From contig JAMOPC010000507.1 of assembly GCA_027064845.1 (NCBI GenBank), positions 1 to 5,428 on the forward strand: a stretch of DNA of 5,428 bases, read 5' to 3'. The notes under the pieces are model-generated. The model worked only from the letters and a program-made list of their open reading frames with translations. It was not told the DNA's origin and did no database searches. The first letter of the stretch is position 1. Each line of letters starts with the position of its first letter. The DNA comes from Desulfurococcales archaeon (GTDB taxonomy: Archaea; Thermoproteota; Thermoprotei_A; Sulfolobales; Desulfurococcaceae). Positions 1 through 5,306 of this stretch are shown piece by piece. The translations under genes and the position numbers were made by a program.

Positions 1-34
1 AGACATGTGTAAAACTAAGTCGTACCAAATCTGC

Positions 35-40
35 TTTATA
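35..40 (+). promoter_or_regulatory. Candidate TATA box upstream of the metF-like gene
   Basis: TTTATA lies about 25 bases before the TTG start at 63, the spacing expected of an archaeal promoter giving a leaderless mRNA. A GGTGG Shine-Dalgarno-like site at 52-56 (6-base gap to the TTG) would be cut out of such a leaderless transcript. So either this TATA is used, or the gene is read from an upstream transcript using the Shine-Dalgarno site. Bases 1-62 show no gene I can recognise. Confidence 0.35.
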
Positions 41-51
41 GGTATTTTTCG

Positions 52-56
52 GGTGG
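52..56 (+). promoter_or_regulatory. Shine-Dalgarno site deciding the TTG start of the metF-like gene
   Basis: GGTGG is complementary to the CACCUC-type 3' end of crenarchaeal 16S rRNA and sits 6 bases before the TTG at 63. The reading frame has a TAG stop at 39-41 and no ATG or GTG between that stop and 63, so the TTG is the best start available. Confidence 0.45.
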
Positions 57-62
57 AAGATT

Positions 63-770
63 TTGGAGTATGTATTCGAACTTGTGCCATTCAAAAAGGA
101 GGATATTGTGAAAATAGTTTCGAGTAGTAAAGATTTCTTTGATTATTATACTTTACCTGAGGGGCCTGGTGGTTATCCGGGGATATCAAGTATTGCTACA
201 AGTATATATCTTAAAACAGTTTACAGTGTTGAATCTATTCCTCATGTAAGGCTTTATGATCTAAATAGATTAGCTCTGCTTTCAATAGCTAATGCTGTTA
301 AGGAGTTTGAATTACGTGGTTTATTACTTTTGAGAGGAGATAAACCTATTGAAGGAGTAGTTGTGAATGATATCGGGAGTGAAGAGGCATTAATATTACT
401 CAAGAAGAAGGGCTATAGTTTTCCCATTGGATTGTTACTTAGTTTGAATTATCCATTAGAGAGAATAGTTGATAGAGTTTCCATGAAAGCTGATTTTTAC
501 TACGTGCTGAACTACTCGGAACATAAATTTGATACATTAAGAGAAGTTAGTAAAGCTGCTAGGAAAAATGGTTCTAAAATATACGTTTTTATATTGTTAG
601 GAATAGGTAAGAATCTCAAGTTGTTCAAGAAATTGGGGCAACCATTCGTTTATCCTGAGGAACTCTATGAGACACTGTTAAAATTAAGAGAGATTGTTGA
701 TGGTATAATACTTTCGTCTCCACTAGATCCTGTTCGAGGAGTAAATATATTGATGAAATATGCTGTTTAA
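63..770 (+). CDS. metF: Short MetF-like methylenetetrahydrofolate reductase
   Basis: Likely reduces 5,10-methylene-tetrahydrofolate (or an archaeal pterin analogue) to the 5-methyl form, a cytosolic flavin-dependent TIM-barrel reaction that feeds methionine synthesis. Seen: 235 residues starting at a TTG. An N-terminal FEL strand places Glu6 where MetF has its catalytic Glu. The segment from about residue 60 to 93 ends in LLLLRGDKP, matching the LRGD-P loop of the family (Asp93). Further on are an IGLLLSLNYP strand, where MetF has its G-A-YPE stretch, and ADFYYVLNY (143-151), where MetF has AD-F-TQ. Bacterial MetF is about 290 residues, so this is a compact, divergent version. No MetV-like zinc partner is visible here. 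Its stop overlaps that of the convergent core methionine synthase, which would use its product at one remove. It could instead be a MetF relative with another role; the fold call is firmer than the exact substrate. Confidence 0.68.
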   Translation: MEYVFELVPFKKEDIVKIVSSSKDFFDYYTLPEGPGGYPGISSIATSIYLKTVYSVESIPHVRLYDLNRLALLSIANAVKEFELRGLLLLRGDKPIEGVVVNDIGSEEALILLKKKGYSFPIGLLLSLNYPLERIVDRVSMKADFYYVLNYSEHKFDTLREVSKAARKNGSKIYVFILLGIGKNLKLFKKLGQPFVYPEELYETLLKLREIVDGIILSSPLDPVRGVNILMKYAV

Positions 771-1747
771 GATACTTCTTTTTTTATTATCTTGACAGCT
801 TTTACTATGTTCTTCAGCTTTTCTAAACTAATATTATATGACTTAGCAGGATCATTTGTTTCGTCAATAAGTCCTCCAAAACCACAATCAGCTGAAACTA
901 AGTCTATTCTATAATCTATTTTTTCTATCAGTTTTTTCAATACATTAATGATTTCATATACTGATTCGACTACTGGTTTTTTAGCACTAGCCACTCCAGG
1001 TGCTATGTATTTATTGTTTTCTACTAGGAGAGATTTATCTATGGACTCAATATTTCTAGGGTTGTCGTGGAATTCGAAATTGAGGTATTTGATCCTCTTG
1101 GTTGTTGTTAGTATTTCGAATAATTTAGGAGATATTCTACCACAAACATGTATACCGTTCTCCTCACCTAGATCATAGAATAATTCGTCATAGATGTCTC
1201 TGATTATGTCTTCGTTATATCCGTACAATATCCTTCTTTTGCCAACAATTACTCCTAGTGTTGGTTCATCAACGAATAGTATATTATATCCTAGTCCCTT
1301 AAGATACTCTAAATGGTTTCTAACATATTTGATAATCGAACCTAAGTATTCGGGCTTGTTTATAAGTGTCGCTGTTAATCCTATAGAAATATCTTGTTGA
1401 ACATATATTCTTGAAGCAAGTGTAAATACTCCTGTCACTGGAGCTCTCAACCATTTAAAGCCGAGCTTATTCTCACGTATATATTTGATCGTATATTCTG
1501 CTTCAGGTATATGTGGTTTATGATCAATAATATTCTCAATGTCTTTAAGATCTTTTACGAAGTAGAACCCGTTTTTTGAGATAAGGATTTTCTCTTTTAC
1601 TAAAGGCTCTAAATAAATATCTATGAAACTCCTCAGCTGTGGATAAGGTGGAGCGTCTAGTCCTATTTCCCATAGATCAATGAGTATTTTCTTAATATTG
1701 TCGATGCTATCTTCTAATGGAAAGCTACCAACATGACTTGTTCTCAT
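767..1747 (-). CDS. Core (folate-independent) methionine synthase, MetE C-terminal barrel type
   Basis: Predicted to transfer a methyl group from a methyl-corrinoid protein to homocysteine, giving methionine, in the cytosol. Numbering is from the Met at 1747 (326 residues). The N-terminus SHVGSFP (4-10) is the homocysteine-site signature of the MetE catalytic barrel. DEPTLG (160-165) is the acidic loop. The zinc ligands are all in place: His200 and Cys202 (HVCG), Glu225 (FEF) and Cys288 (DCGFGG). The whole N-terminal half of MetE (about 750 residues in total), with the folate-binding part, is absent, as in the core synthases called MesA-MesC, which use corrinoid donors; I cannot say which family. 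An upstream ATG at 1759 gives 330 residues. I prefer 1747 because GGTG at 1754-1757 sits 6 bases before it and the homologous region starts there. The gene diverges from the corrinoid protein gene, its likely methyl donor. A UROD-type MtbA/MtaA is less likely given Glu225, DCGFGG and the GSFP start. Confidence 0.85.
   Translation of the reverse strand: MRTSHVGSFPLEDSIDNIKKILIDLWEIGLDAPPYPQLRSFIDIYLEPLVKEKILISKNGFYFVKDLKDIENIIDHKPHIPEAEYTIKYIRENKLGFKWLRAPVTGVFTLASRIYVQQDISIGLTATLINKPEYLGSIIKYVRNHLEYLKGLGYNILFVDEPTLGVIVGKRRILYGYNEDIIRDIYDELFYDLGEENGIHVCGRISPKLFEILTTTKRIKYLNFEFHDNPRNIESIDKSLLVENNKYIAPGVASAKKPVVESVYEIINVLKKLIEKIDYRIDLVSADCGFGGLIDETNDPAKSYNISLEKLKNIVKAVKIIKKEVS
779..785 (+). terminator. 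T-run, possible terminator of the metF-like transcript
   Basis: A run of seven T residues starts nine bases after the metF-like stop codon and continues into more T-rich sequence. Archaeal transcription commonly ends at such U-tracts without a hairpin. The same bases encode lysine codons at the end of the opposite-strand methionine synthase, so the run could exist only for coding reasons. Confidence 0.35.
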
Positions 1748-1803
1748 GTTGAGCACCATGTTTTTTATAATAGATAGGTTTTTCCCTTCCCTAAAAGTAT
1801 TAT

Positions 1804-1815
1804 GATTATATATTT
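1804..1815 (-). promoter_or_regulatory. Candidate TATA box of the core methionine synthase gene
   Basis: Read on the minus strand this is AAATATATAATC, an AT-rich TATA-like element. Transcription would be expected to start near 1785, leaving a leader of roughly 38 bases before the ATG at 1747. That is enough to keep the GGTG ribosome site at 1754-1757 in the mRNA. The element shares the short divergent region with the corrinoid operon promoter, so the two transcripts could be controlled together. Confidence 0.4.
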
Positions 1816-1835
1816 GTGAATACCTTGTTTGGAGA

Positions 1836-1841
1836 TTATAA
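1836..1841 (+). promoter_or_regulatory. TATA box of the corrinoid protein-RACo operon
   Basis: TTATAA, preceded by purine-rich GGAGA (1831-1835) as a possible BRE, is centred about 24 bases before the ATG at 1862. No well-placed Shine-Dalgarno site precedes that ATG: the AGGT at 1858-1861 directly touches it. Together this points to a leaderless mRNA starting at or next to the start codon, common for first genes of crenarchaeal operons. Confidence 0.6.
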
Positions 1842-1861
1842 GATGTGGGTTGTGACTAGGT

Positions 1862-2542
1862 ATGAATGAAGAAGTTAAGGAATTAATGAATAAACTTAAG
1901 GAATGTCTTGTAGATCTAGATAAAGAATGTGTCTTGGACCTTGTCAAGAAGTTGCTAGAGAAAAATGTGAGTGCCATAGAGATAGTTCTCGGCCCCTTAA
2001 GTGAGGCTATGGAAGAAATAGGGAAGCTATACGAGGAGGGAGAATACTTTATTGCTGAACTGATGGAAGCTGCAGAGATCTTTAAGGAAGCGATGAAGAT
2101 TCTTGAACCTCTAATTAAAAGTGAAAGTGCTAAGATGCGTGGTAGAAAGAGGATGAGGATTGTAATTGGTACTGTTAAGGGAGATATACATGATATTGGA
2201 AAAACACTTGTTGCTGTTATGTTGCAAGCGGCTGGTCACGAAGTAATTGATCTTGGTGTAGATGTTGATTCAAAAACATTTATAGAAGCTATTGAGAAAT
2301 ATAAGCCAGATATAGTAGCTATGAGCGCATTATTGACAACCACAGCTAGGTACATGAGTGAAATAATAAGAGATATCGAGAAAGCTGGTCTTAGAGACAA
2401 GGTAAAAATCATTATAGGCGGAGCAGCCACAACGAAGGAGTTTGCTGAAAAAATCGGTGCTGATGGATGGTCTGCTAATGCCATCGAAGCAGTCAGGCTC
2501 GTGAACAAGTTATCGGCTGGAAAAGATGAAGCACATGAATAA
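1862..2542 (+). CDS. Corrinoid (B12-binding) methyl-carrier protein, MtbC/MtaC-like
   Basis: A cytosolic methyl shuttle: Co(I) cobamide accepts a methyl group from one methyltransferase and hands it to another. Two domains fill its 226 residues, the family's usual size. Residues 1-90 form the helical cap (B12-binding-2 type), with the EYFIAELMEAAEIFKEAM segment characteristic of these proteins. Residues about 97-215 form the Rossmann-like B12 domain. The cobalt-ligand motif is intact as DIHDIG, with Asp108, His110 (codon 2189-2191) and Gly113. SALLTTT (155-161) and GGAATT (186-191) line the nucleotide-tail site. A TGA stop at 1853-1855 rules out a longer N-terminus. It is first in an operon with the RACo-like reactivator, divergent from the core methionine synthase, and one gene away from the MtrH-like enzyme. 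It resembles methylamine/methanol corrinoid proteins, but no substrate-specific MttB, MtmB, MtbB or MtaB gene is present, so I infer a methionine-synthesis role. Confidence 0.93.
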   Translation: MNEEVKELMNKLKECLVDLDKECVLDLVKKLLEKNVSAIEIVLGPLSEAMEEIGKLYEEGEYFIAELMEAAEIFKEAMKILEPLIKSESAKMRGRKRMRIVIGTVKGDIHDIGKTLVAVMLQAAGHEVIDLGVDVDSKTFIEAIEKYKPDIVAMSALLTTTARYMSEIIRDIEKAGLRDKVKIIIGGAATTKEFAEKIGADGWSANAIEAVRLVNKLSAGKDEAHE

Positions 2543-4160
2543 GTGTAGGAAAATAAAAGTATTAGTAAAGGGATGGGGAGAGCTAAGTGGTTGTAGAGGA
2601 GATAATCTAGGAAAGCTTCTCGCATCTAATGGAATACTTCCTCTGCCATGTGGTGGTAGAGGTTTATGTGGTTTATGTCGTGTTAAAATTCTTGCTGGAG
2701 AAACCAATGAGTTAACTATTTATGAAAAAATACATGGGATAAAGAAGCCTTGGAGATTAGCGTGTCGTGTCACCGTATATGATGATTTAATTGTTGAAGT
2801 TCCGAAGATCTCTGAGATAAAACCTATTGTATATACATTGAACATTCCTATTAAGAATCCGGATCCTTTGATCAAAGAAATACATAGTTATAAAGAGATA
2901 CAGAAAGAGACTTTCTTGTATAAACAAGAACATTCTAATTCTCTTCATACATTATTGTTTAATGAGAAAATAGTTATGACTTCTCCTGTTAAAGTAAGGA
3001 AGATCCTTTTGGTCGATCTGGGTACTACTAAGATAGCTTATCAAGTTATTGATTTAAAAGGTAATATGATTGTTGAAGACGTATTAATTAATCCATTAGT
3101 AAGATACGGTTCTGACATAATAACACGTATGTCTTATATACTCGATGATCCCGGTAAGCTTGTTGAAATGATGAATGATCTCCATACTAGTATTGAGAAA
3201 CTGGCTAGAGAAAATAATGTGTGCTTTATACTATTAGCTGGAAACAGCGTAATGGAACACATATATCTTGGTCTAAGTATTAAGTCTTTAGCTGTCAAAC
3301 CGTATAAACCAGTACTATACGGTCCCTTCATAATATATACAGGTTCTTATTCAACACTTGTAGCCCCTATTATTGAGGGATTTGTGGGGGGCGATGCATA
3401 TAGCGAATTAATTGCTTCACTTTATATGAATATGTCAAAGCCTTACCTAATAATAGATCTGGGGACAAATACTGAAGTTATGTTGGTGACTGAAGACAAA
3501 ATATATGTAACAAGCACACCTGCAGGACCAGCTTTTGAAGGGTTTATTTCCAGGGGATCACATATTGCATTTGGAGGTATAACTCGTGTATGGATAAAAG
3601 AAATTATTGATGAAAAACCTGTATTTGGTTATTCATATATTGGTTCTCCTCAGGGATTACTTGGAGCTGGCGTTTTATCGCTCGTAGCTTCTTTATATGC
3701 TAAAGGCTTCATCGATAAGAGCGGGAGGTTTGTCAAAGGCTATGCTAACACCGACTCCGGTAAAGCCTTCATAATTGATCATAAGAACAATGTATTGTTT
3801 ACTCAAAGAGATCTTCGTGAGTTTCAAAAAGCGTATGCAGCTGTTAAGTCTGCTTGGAGAATATTATTGAACAAAGCAGGTGTTAATAGAGAGGATTTGA
3901 AATACGTTATCATTTCTGGAAGTTTTGGTTCTGCTCTATCACCTAAGGATCTTATTGTATTGGGCATGGTTCCTCTAAAGGATGAAGAGAGAATAGTTAT
4001 TAGTGGTAACCTTGTCTTGCTAGGGTTAAAGATCATGGCTTTGAAGAGGGATTACTACTCGAAATATAATGAAATACGAGAAAAATTATACCATATTAAT
4101 CTGGCTGATGAACCCAATTATATGGATGTATGGGTTAAAGAACTCTATTTTAACTCTTAG
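2526..4160 (+). CDS. RACo/RamA-like ATP-dependent reductive activator of corrinoid protein
   Basis: Predicted to reduce inactive Co(II) corrinoid back to Co(I), coupling ATP hydrolysis to electron transfer. The N-terminal ferredoxin domain (about 8-95) has C42-x5-C48-x2-C51-x28-C80, a [2Fe-2S] ligand set. A short linker (about 100-157) leads to an ASKHA ATPase-like domain (DUF4445 type): DLGTT at 164-168, AGNSVMEH at 238-245, EGFVGGDA at 284-291, DLGTNTE at 311-317, AGPAFEG at 333-339 and SGSFGSALSPKDL at 464-476. At 544 residues it is somewhat shorter than typical RACo proteins (about 600 or more), mainly in the linker. The start overlaps the corrinoid gene by 17 bases, so translation is probably coupled and the partner is almost certainly that protein. 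An in-frame ATG at 2535 is an alternative start. The [2Fe-2S] set argues against methanogen RamA, which carries C-terminal [4Fe-4S] clusters. Which ferredoxin or enzyme donates electrons is not shown. Confidence 0.9.
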   Translation: MKHMNKCRKIKVLVKGWGELSGCRGDNLGKLLASNGILPLPCGGRGLCGLCRVKILAGETNELTIYEKIHGIKKPWRLACRVTVYDDLIVEVPKISEIKPIVYTLNIPIKNPDPLIKEIHSYKEIQKETFLYKQEHSNSLHTLLFNEKIVMTSPVKVRKILLVDLGTTKIAYQVIDLKGNMIVEDVLINPLVRYGSDIITRMSYILDDPGKLVEMMNDLHTSIEKLARENNVCFILLAGNSVMEHIYLGLSIKSLAVKPYKPVLYGPFIIYTGSYSTLVAPIIEGFVGGDAYSELIASLYMNMSKPYLIIDLGTNTEVMLVTEDKIYVTSTPAGPAFEGFISRGSHIAFGGITRVWIKEIIDEKPVFGYSYIGSPQGLLGAGVLSLVASLYAKGFIDKSGRFVKGYANTDSGKAFIIDHKNNVLFTQRDLREFQKAYAAVKSAWRILLNKAGVNREDLKYVIISGSFGSALSPKDLIVLGMVPLKDEERIVISGNLVLLGLKIMALKRDYYSKYNEIREKLYHINLADEPNYMDVWVKELYFNS

Positions 4161-5082
4161 CAAAAATCCTCTGTATGTTTTTAAAGTATTTTCTCAATGG
4201 ATGGTCTCTGCCTATTTTAGCGCCTTGTCTTTTCCAAATATATCCTAGAAGAGAATCAACTAGTGCAACTGATGGAGCAATGTATTTTATTCTACTAACT
4301 GGTCCATACATTATGTAGTCGCTCCCTATTATTCTTAGGAAAGAAGCTGTTGTTCCGTGGATGACATGCATTTGTTCTACTCCTACTTTCTTTTTACTAA
4401 TGGGTCCGAGAGCATTGGCTGGTGCGCATCCCGCGGGGTATCCATAGAGTTTTTTGACTAAGTACACGGTTTCTCCACTTAGAGCAATGCTTGCGGGATC
4501 TATTACGACGGCATCTACTAGGATGTTCTTAACACCTGCTTTCTCTGCAAGAGGCAATAGCTTTTCATTAATTAAGGAGAGCCTATTTTCGGGATCTATG
4601 GATCTCAGCGGATCTTTCGGATCGAAAGCCATTATAACAGCTGTTTCTATCCCACTATTTCGTATTGCTTCGATTTCTTCTTCGGGGCTATCTATGTATA
4701 GTCCATTCGCGATAACTCTTTTACTAATTCCTAGAGTTTTAGCGACTATGTAGCTCTTAGCCCTTATCATCGGATCGGGTGAGTCTAGGAATAATGGGAT
4801 ATCATATTCTGAGACAAAGGACATGATATTCTCCACGCTTTCCATACTTGGCAAAACTACGTCTAGACCAAATACTAATCCATGGTCACTAGCTATATTG
4901 ATGGCTTCCTCAATCTTCTTCTTAGCTTGTTGTTTATCAAATTCTCCCTTTTCATTTAAGAGGATCTTGTCTCCCAGGTAGAAAATAGAGCCTATTAACC
5001 AGGCAGGGTTTTCTCCAGGAAGGCCTCCTAACATGTGTTTCCCTATTCTTATCTTTACTTGCCCAGTCCATGTATCGTACAT
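4150..5082 (-). CDS. mtrH: MtrH-like methyl-tetrahydropterin:corrinoid protein methyltransferase
   Basis: Predicted to move the methyl group of 5-methyl-tetrahydromethanopterin or a folate-like pterin to the Co(I) corrinoid protein. Its 310 residues match the usual MtrH length. The N-terminus carries the family signature: LGGLPGENPAWLIGSIFY (18-35), then LGDKILL and GEFDK (46-50). Later come FLDSPDPMIRAKS (98-110), corresponding to the PFLIDS-R stretch; ANGLYIDS (125-132), in place of the usual YNSI; and GYPAGCAPANAL (214-225), corresponding to GxPxGC--N. The soluble TIM barrel has no membrane segment. The start is ATG with GGTGA 9 bases upstream. In methanogens MtrH belongs to the membrane MtrA-H complex; no such subunits are seen here, and the only corrinoid protein in reach is the one at 1862-2542. 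Its stop overlaps the end of the RACo gene by 11 bases, tail to tail. An MtgA-type glycine-betaine methyltransferase role is possible, since MtgA is a relative, but the resemblance to true MtrH looks closer. Confidence 0.85.
   Translation of the reverse strand: MYDTWTGQVKIRIGKHMLGGLPGENPAWLIGSIFYLGDKILLNEKGEFDKQQAKKKIEEAINIASDHGLVFGLDVVLPSMESVENIMSFVSEYDIPLFLDSPDPMIRAKSYIVAKTLGISKRVIANGLYIDSPEEEIEAIRNSGIETAVIMAFDPKDPLRSIDPENRLSLINEKLLPLAEKAGVKNILVDAVVIDPASIALSGETVYLVKKLYGYPAGCAPANALGPISKKKVGVEQMHVIHGTTASFLRIIGSDYIMYGPVSRIKYIAPSVALVDSLLGYIWKRQGAKIGRDHPLRKYFKNIQRIFAKS
4178..4182 (+). terminator. T-run, possible terminator of the corrinoid-RACo operon
   Basis: TTTTT lies about 18 bases past the RACo stop, with TTTT again at 4189-4192. 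There is no hairpin, which is normal for archaeal termination. It falls inside the 3' end of the opposing mtrH-like gene, so the match may be incidental. Confidence 0.25.
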
Positions 5083-5090
5083 AGTGCTTA

Positions 5091-5096
5091 TTCACC
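5091..5096 (-). promoter_or_regulatory. Shine-Dalgarno site of the mtrH-like gene
   Basis: On the minus strand GGTGAA is followed after about 9 bases by the ATG at 5082. This supports that start and indicates a leadered mRNA, unlike the corrinoid operon. Confidence 0.6.
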
Positions 5097-5145
5097 CAAG
5101 AGAATAATGATGGTTTGTTTCAACATATTATGTGAATAGGAGAAA

Positions 5146-5155
5146 ATATCTTATA
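5146..5155 (-). promoter_or_regulatory. Candidate TATA box of the mtrH-like gene
   Basis: Minus-strand TATAAGATAT would place the transcript start near 5125, giving a leader of about 43 bases that includes the Shine-Dalgarno site. If this is the promoter, the hairpin-rich segment beyond 5185 is not part of the mtrH leader. A weaker alternative, CATAATATG at about 5126-5134, also exists. Confidence 0.35.
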
Positions 5156-5185
5156 CCACAAGTTTTCTCATCAGCATTCGTTCCC

Positions 5186-5306
5186 TCAAGCATCGCCCCA
5201 TTTAAAGGGGCTTCCCCAAAGACCAATTCTCATCATCGAATAATGGATCGGCGGAGTGGGCTATTACATCCCCCTACTTATTCGGGGTTTACGAGTGCGT
5301 AACTTC
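5186..5306 (-). ncRNA. Putative structured RNA, possibly an IS200/IS605 right-end or omega-RNA-like remnant
   Basis: This stretch is GC-elevated: I count 59 G+C in the 120 bases 5191-5310, about 49%, against an AT-rich background, which in AT-rich hyperthermophiles often marks structured RNA. Read on the minus strand it has three clean hairpins. TTACG-CACT-CGTAA (5302-5289) is perfect. CCCC/GGGG (5287-5284 with 5274-5271) has a 9-base loop. GCCCC/GGGGC (5211-5207 with 5199-5195) has a 7-base loop, TTTAAAT. The last is preceded by GGGGAA, so GGGGAAGCCCC-loop-GGGGC resembles the terminal hairpin at the right end of tnpB elements, where omega-RNA is made. No tnpB coding sequence is visible on the minus strand up to 5428. 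If the resemblance is real, this is a solo end or remnant. The strand is chosen from that resemblance. It could instead be an unrelated small RNA or a leader element of mtrH. Confidence 0.42.

Noticed and set aside
948..1400. Plus-strand open frames at 948-1178 and 1194-1400 within the methionine synthase
   Set aside because: They lie antisense to a gene with clear catalytic motifs, and their translations have low-complexity, hydrophobic character and no recognisable domain.
767..1747. Methylcobalamin:coenzyme M methyltransferase (MtaA/MtbA, UROD-like) reading of the barrel protein
   Set aside because: MtaA-type enzymes also have an H-x-C...C zinc site, but the SHVGSFP start, the DEPTLG loop, the extra Glu225 ligand and DCGFGG are MetE features.
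1765..1977. Minus-strand open frame spanning the divergent promoter
   Set aside because: It runs antisense through the corrinoid gene start and across both promoter elements; its serine-rich translation resembles no family.
2236..2707. Minus-strand open frames at 2236-2625 and 2510-2707
   Set aside because: They are antisense to the B12-binding and ferredoxin domains, whose motifs fix the plus-strand frames; no family features are visible.
3134..4036. Minus-strand open frames at 3134-3331 and 3824-4036, and a similar plus-strand frame at 4454-4753 inside mtrH
   Set aside because: They are shadows of the RACo and mtrH genes with no domain, no plausible ribosome site and no separate promoter.
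1862..4160. Methylamine or methanol utilisation cluster
   Set aside because: The corrinoid protein and activator would fit, but no MttB, MtbB, MtmB or MtaB substrate methyltransferase is present. The neighbouring enzymes are of methionine synthase and MtrH types.
5243..5302. Small plus-strand peptide frame of 19 codons starting at 5243
   Set aside because: It is too short, lacks a ribosome site, and lies across hairpins better explained by RNA structure.
5186..5306. tRNA or RNase P RNA in the GC-rich segment
   Set aside because: There is no GGTTCRA T-loop, cloverleaf or CCA-proximal acceptor pairing, and the conserved RNase P core sequences are not recognisable.
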